Assembly (NCBI GenBank): GCA_903929885.1 | Contig: CAIYWI010000039.1 | Coordinates: forward strand, 1-37,687 | DNA length: 37,687 nt | Direction of reading: 5' to 3' | Origin: an uncultured Phycisphaerales bacterium | Lineage (GTDB): Bacteria; Planctomycetota; Phycisphaerae; Phycisphaerales; UBA1924 | Part shown: positions 24,163 to 31,141 of the stretch, piece by piece | Layout of the letters: every line of letters begins with the position of its first letter | Position numbering within the stretch: the first letter of the stretch is position 1 | Translations under genes and position numbers: made by a program | The notes under the pieces: generated by a model | The model's input: the letters and a program-made list of their open reading frames with translations, nothing else | Database searches by the model: none | Told to the model about the DNA's origin: nothing

Positions 24163-25052
24163 GTCGTCCCCGCCGCCGGCCAGAATCGGCGCATCAGGCC
24201 AACGACGCCCGTCGCGAAGGGGCGGGCCAACCACCGTTCCATCGCATCGGAAAGGTCCGTCAGTGCACGGTCGGCATCGGTGCGAGTCAGGCACTCGTCG
24301 CACGCGACAGACAGTTCCGCCGGCATCGCGCGGGCCGCCGCGACGGACGGATCGGCCCGCAGCGTCAGCAGTTCCTTCAGGCACGCCACCAGATCACGGA
24401 CGTCGGCGCCGCGCGAGGCGGGGTCCGGATCGATCGACGCCAGCCCGAGTCCGGTCACCGCGACCCTGCCGTCGGACCGAAGCAGCAGTCGCGACGGCCG
24501 TGGCGAAAGATTCGAGAGGCCCAGTCCGTGCGACTCTCGCACCACGCCGCAGACGTCGATCATCCACCGCACCGCCAATCGATGCCAGACGCCCCGACCC
24601 CGAGCCAACGAGGCGATCTCGGGGTGGAGTCGGCGCCGATCGATGCAACAAACCGCCACCAAGTCGTCGAGCGTCAACGCATGCAGCACGCGATCGCGGA
24701 GCAGCGGCAGCACCTCGGAAACGGGCCGCCCCTCCACGAACTCCATCACGCAACACGTCCCCGTGCCGCACCGGGCCTCGCCGAGCACGCGGATCGCGGC
24801 GGGATGCGTCACGCGAGCGACCCGGGCGATCACCTCGCGGTCGGCGTGCAGCGGATCCGTCGGCACGCTCACCGCCACCGTGGCGCCCGTCGACAGGTCG
24901 TACGCGCGGTGCACCACGCTCACCTCGCTGCGCCCGATGATCCCCAGACCGAGATATCCGGAGGGCAGCGACGCCTCGCCCATGCCCGACGCCACCACGG
25001 GCGGCGGCGCGAAGGCCAAGGTGTCGTCGGGGGATGACGGCGCGGAACTCAT
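24159..25052 (-). CDS. Pseudokinase of the PknB-like Ser/Thr kinase fold
   Basis: 297 residues aligning with PknB-type kinases from the glycine loop (IIGRSEVSVVHRAYD, about 38-52) to about 280. Every catalytic element I can place is lost. The VAIK lysine is Ser62 (TVAVSVP). HRD reads NLS (181-183), and the Mg-binding Asn is Arg188 (SPRPSRLLL for KPSNLLL). DFG reads GLG (201-203, in VTGLGLA). The surrounding kinase landmarks persist: hinge VMEFVEG, and GRVAVTGLGLAS. The ATG at 25052 is preceded by TATTCT at 8 nt, with no Shine-Dalgarno. A role as a ligand sensor or scaffold for the FHA protein and sigma factor is inference. No C-terminal membrane helix is evident. Confidence 0.82.
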   Translation of the reverse strand: MSSAPSSPDDTLAFAPPPVVASGMGEASLPSGYLGLGIIGRSEVSVVHRAYDLSTGATVAVSVPTDPLHADREVIARVARVTHPAAIRVLGEARCGTGTCCVMEFVEGRPVSEVLPLLRDRVLHALTLDDLVAVCCIDRRRLHPEIASLARGRGVWHRLAVRWMIDVCGVVRESHGLGLSNLSPRPSRLLLRSDGRVAVTGLGLASIDPDPASRGADVRDLVACLKELLTLRADPSVAAARAMPAELSVACDECLTRTDADRALTDLSDAMERWLARPFATGVVGLMRRFWPAAGTT

Positions 25053-25060
25053 GGAACAAC

Positions 25061-25066
25061 AGAATA
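25061..25066 (-). promoter_or_regulatory. -10 element of the pseudokinase-FHA-sigma operon
   Basis: TATTCT on the minus strand ends 8 nt before the pseudokinase ATG. It lies in a 97-bp divergent gap shared with the CMD gene, whose own TACGCT faces the other way. Confidence 0.5.
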
Positions 25067-25138
25067 CTAGATCCTCTCGCCTGTGGCAAACCACGGCCCA
25101 AGAACTTGGAGGGGCACGAACATCCTGCGTACGCCCGC

Positions 25139-25144
25139 TACGCT
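25139..25144 (+). promoter_or_regulatory. -10 element of the CMD-family gene
   Basis: TACGCT ends 5 nt before the ATG at 25150. A GGAGGGG run at 25108-25114 is too far upstream to be its ribosome site. Confidence 0.45.
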
Positions 25145-25149
25145 TCTTC

Positions 25150-25539
25150 ATGGGACGCTATGACGACTTTCAGGCCTACCGCACGCGAATGAACGCCAGA
25201 ATCCTCGGCGACGACGCCGAAAGGGGGAGCAATCCGGATGGGTCGATCCGCATGGGTGGCACGCTGGTAACCAAGCGGTTCTTCGGCCTTGACGGCCGGA
25301 CCTACGAGGATGGAGCCCTCTCGGCCCGCTCGAAGGAACTCCTCGGACTGGTGGCCAGCATGGTGCTTCGGTGCGACGACTGCATCGCCTACCACGTCGA
25401 TCAGTGCGTCAAGGCGGGCGTCACCGACGAGGAGTTGTGGGAGTCCTTCGACGTGGCGCTGATCGTGGGGGGGTCGATCGTGATTCCGCACCTGCGTCGA
25501 GCGGTGGACTTTCTCGACGAGGCCCGGGCTCGCCGGTGA
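25150..25539 (+). CDS. Carboxymuconolactone decarboxylase (AhpD-like) family protein
   Basis: 129-residue CMD/AhpD-fold protein with the redox motif RCDDCIAYHVDQ (C75-x2-C78-x3-H82), as in alkylhydroperoxidase AhpD. It opens with LSARSKELLGLVASMVL, the family's helix before the motif, and ends with PHLRRAVDFLDE. The Cys pair and His support a thiol-based peroxidase or disulfide reductase role rather than lactone decarboxylation. It is divergent from the pseudokinase operon; whether it belongs functionally with it is unknown. Confidence 0.85.
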   Translation: MGRYDDFQAYRTRMNARILGDDAERGSNPDGSIRMGGTLVTKRFFGLDGRTYEDGALSARSKELLGLVASMVLRCDDCIAYHVDQCVKAGVTDEELWESFDVALIVGGSIVIPHLRRAVDFLDEARARR

Positions 25540-25557
25540 GTCCGCGTCCGCACCCCT

Positions 25558-25890
25558 TCACTCCGCGGGAATCTTCCATCCCGATTCGACGTCCTTCTGC
25601 AGCACCCGCGACGATTGCTTGATGCACCGGGCGCACGCAATGGCTTCGTCGAAGGCCGGGCTCTGCCAGTGCAGCGTCTCCTGATGCTGTTTGCAGAGGG
25701 TGCAGGCCTGCTCCGGGGCCGCGTGCATCCCCGACTGCTGCAGGTGCACCAGCCGGTAGGCGATCGTGAGGCACGGCCCGCAGATGAGCGAACCCTGGTG
25801 CCCCTCGACCATGGGGCGTTCCTCCGCCCACGCCTGGCGGCAGAAGTCGCACTTGAAGAACTCGTTGCCTTCCTTGTCCGTGTCGTGCAT
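25558..25890 (-). CDS. Small protein with two ClpX-like C4 zinc fingers
   Basis: 110 residues with eight cysteines forming two sites of identical spacing: C14-x2-C17-x19-C37-x2-C40 and C63-x2-C66-x19-C86-x2-C89. The first (KCDFCRQAWAEERPMV, then GSLICGPC) closely resembles the ClpX N-terminal zinc domain (CX2C-x18-CX2C). The equal spacing suggests an internal duplication. No enzyme domain is present. The ATG at 25890 has AAGGA about 7-8 nt upstream and lies 10 nt after the ABC exporter, so it is the second gene of that operon. It could be an adaptor or regulator; this is inference. Confidence 0.72.
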   Translation of the reverse strand: MHDTDKEGNEFFKCDFCRQAWAEERPMVEGHQGSLICGPCLTIAYRLVHLQQSGMHAAPEQACTLCKQHQETLHWQSPAFDEAIACARCIKQSSRVLQKDVESGWKIPAE

Positions 25891-25900
25891 GACGGCTTCC

Positions 25901-27796
25901 TTACGCCCCGAACTGCGAACGCACCAATCGCTGGTAGAGTTCGCACCGCTCCAGCAGTTCGCCGTGGGTGCCGCGGTCCACGACCCGCCCGCCATCGAGC
26001 ACCACGATCGAGTCGCAGTCCATCACCGTCGACAATCGGTGCGCGACGATCAGCGTCGTGCGTCCCTTGCTGAACTCGCCGAGCGCCTCGCCGATGGCCG
26101 CCTCGCTCTCGGGGTCGACCATGCTCGTGGCCTCGTCGAGAATCAGGATCGCCGGGTTCCGCAGGATCGCCCGGGCGATCGACAGCCGCTGACGCTGCCC
26201 GCCTGAAAGCCCCGCGCCTGCTTCGCCCAGAAGCGTCTGGTACCCCAGCGGCAGCCGCTCGATGAACTCGTGGGCCCGCGCCAGCCGCGCCGCCTCCCGC
26301 ACCCGCTCCTCGCTCGCCCCAGTCCCGTACGCGATGTTGTGCAGGATCGTCCCCCGGAACAGCACCGTTTCCTGCGTCACCACGCCGATCTGCTCTCGCA
26401 GCGATCGCACGCCCACCGTCGAGATGTCCGTGCCGTCGATCAGCACGCGACCGTTCGACGGGTCGTACAGTCGCGGCACCAATCCCAGCAGCGTCGTCTT
26501 CCCGCTGCCGTTTGGCCCCACGAACGCCGTTCGCGTGCCGTGCGACACCGAAAGCGTCACCTCGCGGAGCGCATCATCGCTCGCCCCCGGGTAGCGAACG
26601 CTCACGCCCTCGAACCGCACCTCCGAACCGTGGCGAGTCAGCCGGGGAAGCGTCGGGCCGCGTCCCGGCTCGGACGGCGCATCCAGCAGTTCCTTCAGCC
26701 GCGCCGCCGCGGGTTGCGTCGCCTGGATGTCGTTGACGATGCCCGTCAGCGGCTTGAGCGACGCCCCCGCCACCCCCAGGAATCCCAACGCGAGGATGAA
26801 CCGCTCCCCCTCGACGCCGGAGAACAGGATCGCGTGCCCGGCCACCAGCACCAGCCCGCAGAGCACAAAGATGCTCAGCATCTCGGTCAAGGGGCTCGCC
26901 AGCGCGCGAGCCGTCCGCACGCGGTTGAGTTCCCGCAGCATCTGCTTGTTCATGCGGTGGAAGCGGCCCGCCTCCAGCCGCTCGGTGGTGTGCACCTTCA
27001 CCACCCGCAGCCCGCCCAGCGATTCCGCCGCCGCCGCGTACAGCCCCGCCTGGCTCTGGAGCGCCGCGCTCGCCGCCTTGCGGATCCGCTTGCCCAGCTT
27101 GCGGATGATCGTGTACAGCAGCGGCGTCACCGCCAACGCGGCGGCCGTCACCCGCCACTCGGTCGCCAACGCCACCGCCAGCGCGGCCGCACCTTTGAAC
27201 ACCTGCAAGACCGCCTTGCTCATCAGCACGTTGAGCCCGTTGGCAAGCATGGCGCTGTCGTTCACGATGCGGCTGATGGGGTCGCTTGGCCCCTTGAGCA
27301 TCACCGACCACAGCGGCGCCCGCAGCACCGCGTGAAAGGCCTGCCGCCGCACCGCCGTCGTCTCGGCGTTCACGACCGTCAACGAGCAGTACGCATGCAT
27401 GAACGCGCAAAAGGAGCCGAACACCGTCACGATGCACAACCCGCCCATCAGCCACGCCAGCGAGGCGAATGGCTCGGTGGGCAGCGACGCGATCCACGCG
27501 TCCGGAATGCGGGGCGAACCCAGCCACGCCGGGAGCCCCGCCAGCCGCGCGTTCACTTCGCCCGCCAGCGTCTGGAGATTCTGCGCCTGCCCCAGGATGG
27601 CATTCATCACCGGTGCGGCCCCCAGCAGCCCCACCGACAGACTCGCACCCGACAGGATCACGAACGTCAGCGCCGCCAGCGTCAAGCCGCGGTGCCGGAA
27701 GAGCCCGCGAGCAAAGTGCCAGAACGGGTCGGAGGATGGAGGAAGCGAGTGGGGCAAGACGGGATGCGGTCCGAGCGCGATTCGCGCAGGCCACAT
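25901..27796 (-). CDS. MsbA-type ABC exporter (fused membrane and ATPase)
   Basis: 631-residue half-transporter. The transmembrane domain (about 30-360, six helices) has the coupling region RIVNDSAMLANGLNVL. The ATPase domain has GPNGSGKTT (Walker A), VVTQETVLFRG (Q-loop), LSGGQRQR (signature), AILILDEATS (Walker B) and VAHRLST (H-loop). All catalytic residues are present; it would work as a homodimer, most likely exporting lipid or another hydrophobic substrate. The frame starts with ATG at 27796, close to the sequence TGAATA and without a clear ribosome site; the first 30 residues are Pro-rich and poorly conserved, so a later start is possible. The zinc-finger gene follows at 10 nt. Confidence 0.87.
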   Translation of the reverse strand: MWPARIALGPHPVLPHSLPPSSDPFWHFARGLFRHRGLTLAALTFVILSGASLSVGLLGAAPVMNAILGQAQNLQTLAGEVNARLAGLPAWLGSPRIPDAWIASLPTEPFASLAWLMGGLCIVTVFGSFCAFMHAYCSLTVVNAETTAVRRQAFHAVLRAPLWSVMLKGPSDPISRIVNDSAMLANGLNVLMSKAVLQVFKGAAALAVALATEWRVTAAALAVTPLLYTIIRKLGKRIRKAASAALQSQAGLYAAAAESLGGLRVVKVHTTERLEAGRFHRMNKQMLRELNRVRTARALASPLTEMLSIFVLCGLVLVAGHAILFSGVEGERFILALGFLGVAGASLKPLTGIVNDIQATQPAAARLKELLDAPSEPGRGPTLPRLTRHGSEVRFEGVSVRYPGASDDALREVTLSVSHGTRTAFVGPNGSGKTTLLGLVPRLYDPSNGRVLIDGTDISTVGVRSLREQIGVVTQETVLFRGTILHNIAYGTGASEERVREAARLARAHEFIERLPLGYQTLLGEAGAGLSGGQRQRLSIARAILRNPAILILDEATSMVDPESEAAIGEALGEFSKGRTTLIVAHRLSTVMDCDSIVVLDGGRVVDRGTHGELLERCELYQRLVRSQFGA

Positions 27797-27875
27797 TATT
27801 CAGCGAAACCCGCCCCGTCTGCCGCCGCCCGTTTGGACCGCGTCAGGTCCGCCGCCGTCCCGGCCGCCAACCGCT

Positions 27876-29420
27876 TCAGCACCCGCCTTCCCACCGCAGG
27901 AAGAAGTACGACACGTCGCCCCCGTCGATGCCCCCGTCGCGGTTGAGGTCGGCCGACATGTCGCCCGCCTCCCACGCCGCGAAGAAGGCATCGATGTCCG
28001 AGCCGTCGACGCCCCCGTCGACGTTGAAGTCGGCGGGGCAGACCACCTCGAGCGTCGCGGCCGCCGAGGTTGCCGAGCCGCAGGGGTTGGAGATCACGCA
28101 CGTGTACTCGCCCGCGTCGAGCGTCGTCGTGTCGGCGATCATCAGCAGGCCGCTGGTGGCGCCGGTGATTCGTCCGTCATCGACCAGCGCGGTGCCGTCG
28201 CGATGCCACTGGAACGCCGTGGTGTCGACCGACGCGTTCACGCTGAAGCCCGCCAACTCGCCGCCCAACACCGTGCGGCTCGTCGGCTGCTGGATGAAGT
28301 ACGGTGGCAGTGGCTGGGAGTAAAGGGCGATCGACTGAGTCGACACGCTGCCGGAGGAGAAGGTGAAGGCGCCCCCGACCATCAGCCCGCCGTCGGGCCG
28401 CAGGTGCAGGGCGCCGACCGGACCGCCGAGGCCGTAGCTGGTGCTCGTTCTGTTGATGCGCGACCACGCCGACCCGTCCCACCGCGCGATGCGAAAGACC
28501 GAAAGGGTGCCCGCGTTGGTGAATCGCCCGCCCGCGATCACGTGGCCATTGGGCAACACCGCCACCGCCTCCACCGAGTCGGACAAGCCCGGACCCATCG
28601 GCGCCCAGGTCGCGCCGTTCCACGTCGCGATGCGAGCCGCCGCGATGCCGCCGGCCGTCTGAAAGGTGCCGCCCGCCACCAGGCCGTTGCCCGGCAGCGG
28701 CGTCAGCGCCGTCACGGGAAGATTTACGCCCGTTCCCAGCGAAGACCATGCCGCGCCGTTCCACTTCGCGACGTAGTTGCACGTCGCGCCGCCCGCCGTC
28801 GTGAAGCCTCCCCCCGCCACCAGGTCGCCCCCGGTGAGCACCGTCAACGCCAGCACGCGGGCGTTCACCCCCATGCCCAGCGGCGACCATGTCGTGCCGT
28901 TCCAGCGAGCAATCGAGGCGCATGGCACGCCTCCAGCGAGGAGGAAGTCGCCGCCCGCCACCACGTCGCCGTTGGGCATCGACGCGAGCGACCACACGGC
29001 GTTGTTCACGCCCGTTCCCAGCGGCGACCACGTCGAACCGTCCCACCGCGCGATGTACGAGCACGCGACGCCGCCCGCCGTCGTGAAGAAGCCGCCGGCG
29101 ATCAGGTCGCCGTTGGGCCGCACCGCCAACCCGCGGACGGCGTTGTTCATGCCCGAACCCAAAGGCGACCATGCCGTGCCGTTCCAGCGAGCGATGTAGT
29201 TGCAAGGCACGCCCCCCGCCGTGGTGAACTGGCCGCCCGCCACCAGGTCGCCGTTGGGCATCGTCACGAATGTCGAGATCGCGCCGTTCAATCCCTGCGG
29301 CAGTCCCTGCGTCCGAAACGCTCCGTCAGGGCACGTCTGCCCGCGTGCCGCGACCGACATCACCGCCACCGCCGCCGCCACGATCCATCCCAGCCACGTC
29401 CGCGAACGCTCCTGCGTCAT
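27876..29420 (-). CDS. Secreted beta-propeller/Ig protein with GC-type dockerin C-terminus
   Basis: 514 residues: signal peptide (1-27); seven propeller-like repeats of about 45 residues (about 44-365), each with PNGDLVAGG-FTTAGG then IARWNG-xxWSPLG; an Ig-like domain (about 371-459, with C441 and C447); and two dockerin-like loops (ADFNVDGGVDGSDIDAFF and ADLNRDGGIDGGDVSYFF) ending RWEGGC. Four repeats carry a conserved Cys before the strand (AGGVPCNYIARW). The probable location is the cell surface. ATG 29420 has GGGAG 11 nt upstream; an alternative ATG at 29453 has TAGAGT exactly 7 nt upstream (29461-29466), so the protein may start 11 residues earlier. Ligand unknown. Confidence 0.83.
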   Translation of the reverse strand: MTQERSRTWLGWIVAAAVAVMSVAARGQTCPDGAFRTQGLPQGLNGAISTFVTMPNGDLVAGGQFTTAGGVPCNYIARWNGTAWSPLGSGMNNAVRGLAVRPNGDLIAGGFFTTAGGVACSYIARWDGSTWSPLGTGVNNAVWSLASMPNGDVVAGGDFLLAGGVPCASIARWNGTTWSPLGMGVNARVLALTVLTGGDLVAGGGFTTAGGATCNYVAKWNGAAWSSLGTGVNLPVTALTPLPGNGLVAGGTFQTAGGIAAARIATWNGATWAPMGPGLSDSVEAVAVLPNGHVIAGGRFTNAGTLSVFRIARWDGSAWSRINRTSTSYGLGGPVGALHLRPDGGLMVGGAFTFSSGSVSTQSIALYSQPLPPYFIQQPTSRTVLGGELAGFSVNASVDTTAFQWHRDGTALVDDGRITGATSGLLMIADTTTLDAGEYTCVISNPCGSATSAAATLEVVCPADFNVDGGVDGSDIDAFFAAWEAGDMSADLNRDGGIDGGDVSYFFLRWEGGC

Positions 29421-29653
29421 GTGCACACTGTCTCCCGTTGGTGTCCGCCGCATCGGTTGCACTCTACCCGCTCGCGTCCGGCACGCCGCCGCCCGGTCGT
29501 CAAACCCGCGGCAAAAAGTCGTCGCCGTCGCTCCGCCGGCCCGCGACAGGGACTGGTAACCGCTCGGGTTCCTCGCCGCCGCTCGACCTTTGGTATCTTG
29601 GTCCCTCCCGGTTCGTTGCGTCGGAGCTCGCGCTGGCCGCGGCTGGCCACGCC

Positions 29654-29693
29654 AAAAACAACAACGCCGCCGGCCCAAGGCCCGCGGCGTCGT
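29654..29693 (-). terminator. Intrinsic terminator of tRNA-Ala(GGC)
   Basis: GC-rich hairpin (arms ACGCCGC-x-GGCC and matching, one mismatch) followed on the minus strand by TTGTTGTTTTT. It begins 8 nt after the tRNA 3' end. Confidence 0.7.
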
Positions 29694-29701
29694 CATTCAA
29701 G

Positions 29702-29776
29702 TGGAGGCGAAGAGACTCGAACTCTCGACCTCATCCATGCCATGGATGCGCTCTACCAAAACTGAGCTACGCCCCC
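29702..29776 (-). tRNA. tRNA-Ala (anticodon GGC)
   Basis: 75 nt, full cloverleaf on the minus strand: acceptor GGGGGCG/CGCCTCC (one G-U), D-arm GCTC...GAGC, anticodon stem CATCC/GGATG with loop ATGGCAT (anticodon GGC, codon GCC/GCU), T-arm GAGAG/CTCTT with TTCGAGT, discriminator A. The 3' CCA is not encoded. Confidence 0.95.
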
Positions 29777-29825
29777 ATTCCACTTGGCAACCTGTCAACG
29801 CTCTTTCGGACATTGGCAGGGCGGG

Positions 29826-29854
29826 AGTTTAGGGTTCACCCCTTCCCTCGGCAA
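29826..29854 (-). promoter_or_regulatory. Promoter of tRNA-Ala(GGC)
   Basis: On the minus strand TTGCCG (29854-29849), a 17-nt spacer, then TAAACT (29831-29826). It is placed about 45 nt before the mature tRNA, a usual distance. It lies after the glycosyltransferase stop, so the tRNA is a separate unit. Confidence 0.5.
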
Positions 29855-29908
29855 CATCCTCCCCCAAGATCGTGCGTCTCCGCGGTCCTGAAGGTGTCCG
29901 TTCGGGTG

Positions 29909-31087
29909 TCAGGCCCTTTCCCGTGCCGCCATGGCATGCACGCTCCAGAAGTGCTCGAAACTCGCCTCCATCGAGCATTCCGCCATCGCCGCCGCCGCGG
30001 CCGCTCCCATCCGTCGCCGCTCCGCCTCGTCGCACGCCAAGGCCGCCAGCCGCTCGGCCCACGCCGCTTCGTCGGTGGCCGGGACCACCCACCCCGTCTC
30101 GCCATGGTTCACAAGACGAGCGGGGCCTCCCTCGTCGGTCACCACGGCGGGCAATCCGCTCGCCTGCGACTCCATGACCGCCTGTCCGAGCGTGTCGGTC
30201 GTCGAGGGGAACGCGAAGATGTCGCCGCTCGCGTGGCACATCGAAAGCTCCTCGCCGTGCCTGAACCCCAGGCACGCCGCCCGCGTGCCCGCCAGCAGTC
30301 GCCGCAAGGCGGGCAGGAAGGGCCCGTCGCCCACGATCACGAGCTGCGCGTCCACGCCCCGCGAATCGAGTCTCGCGTCGACGGCGCGCCACACGCGTGC
30401 CAGCATCGCGAGGTTTTTCTCGACGCTCACGCGACCGACATAGACGATCCGCACCGTCGACAGGTCGCCCCCGCAGAGCCGGGCCATCCATTCCCGATCG
30501 GCACGCCGCGGCCCGAAGTCCTGCGTGCGGATGCCCGGCGCCAGCGTGTGAAGGCGGTGGGGGGCCACCCCCAACGCGATCAGCCGCCGCCGGTAGTCGT
30601 CGCTCCGCGAGAGCACGTGCGAGAACCGTCGATACACCATCCCCATCGCCACCCGCGCCAGTTCGCCCAGATGCTCGTCGCCGAGCAACCGCTCGACGTA
30701 CGCGGGAAAGTCCGTGTGGTACACGCCCACCAAGGGCACGCCCAGCATCCGCGAGGCCAGCATCCCGGTCAGTCCCACCGGTCCCGGCGTCGACACGTGC
30801 ACCACGTCGGGCGCAAAGGCGCGGGTCGCCGCCAGCAGGCCGAGCACCGGTGGCAACGCCAGCCGCAGCAGCGGATACGCCGGCATCGCCATCGACGCCA
30901 CCGGCGCGAGATTCCGCACCGTCGGCAGCGGCGGCACCTCGAAGGGCGTGCTCGTCAGGGCCAGGAACGGCAGCCCCCGCTCCGCGGCTTGCGTCGCCAC
31001 GTTGCGAACGAACCTCGCCACGCCGTTCACGTCGGCGAGCGTGTCGGTGAAGAGCAGCACGCGGGGTTCGGCGGCCGAGGCGGACAC
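29909..31087 (-). CDS. GT4-family glycosyltransferase
   Basis: 392-residue two-domain GT-B retaining glycosyltransferase. The N-terminal domain has DTLADVNGVARFV and VVHVSTPGPVGLTG with GVYHTDFPAYV, typical of the branch that glycosylates lipids or phosphatidylinositol (MgtA/diacylglycerol glycosyltransferases). The C-terminal domain has VGRVSVEKNLAMLARV and the donor motif FPSTTDTLGQAVMESQASGLP, with Asp in place of the first Glu of EX7E, as in many lipid-GT members. The start is GTG at 31087, 6 nt after TACGCT and without Shine-Dalgarno. It is divergent from purD. Probable role in membrane glycolipid or envelope glycan synthesis. Confidence 0.85.
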   Translation of the reverse strand: MSASAAEPRVLLFTDTLADVNGVARFVRNVATQAAERGLPFLALTSTPFEVPPLPTVRNLAPVASMAMPAYPLLRLALPPVLGLLAATRAFAPDVVHVSTPGPVGLTGMLASRMLGVPLVGVYHTDFPAYVERLLGDEHLGELARVAMGMVYRRFSHVLSRSDDYRRRLIALGVAPHRLHTLAPGIRTQDFGPRRADREWMARLCGGDLSTVRIVYVGRVSVEKNLAMLARVWRAVDARLDSRGVDAQLVIVGDGPFLPALRRLLAGTRAACLGFRHGEELSMCHASGDIFAFPSTTDTLGQAVMESQASGLPAVVTDEGGPARLVNHGETGWVVPATDEAAWAERLAALACDEAERRRMGAAAAAAMAECSMEASFEHFWSVHAMAARERA

Positions 31088-31093
31088 GCCCGG

Positions 31094-31133
31094 AGCGTAC
31101 GGCCACGCCCGCGCGCGACCCGGCCCGTACCAT
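31094..31133. promoter_or_regulatory. Divergent leaderless promoter pair, GT4 / purD
   Basis: Within a 54-bp gap, TACGCT on the minus strand (31094-31099) ends 6 nt before the GT4 GTG, and TACCAT on the plus strand (31128-31133) ends 8 nt before the purD ATG. Neither gene has a ribosome site. Confidence 0.5.
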
Positions 31134-31141
31134 CGGCCTCC

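Noticed and set aside
29270-31141. Extension of the purD frame upstream by over 600 codons
   Set aside because: The extension is antisense to the propeller and GT4 genes and has no homology; purD starts at 31142, where the GAR-synthetase fold begins.
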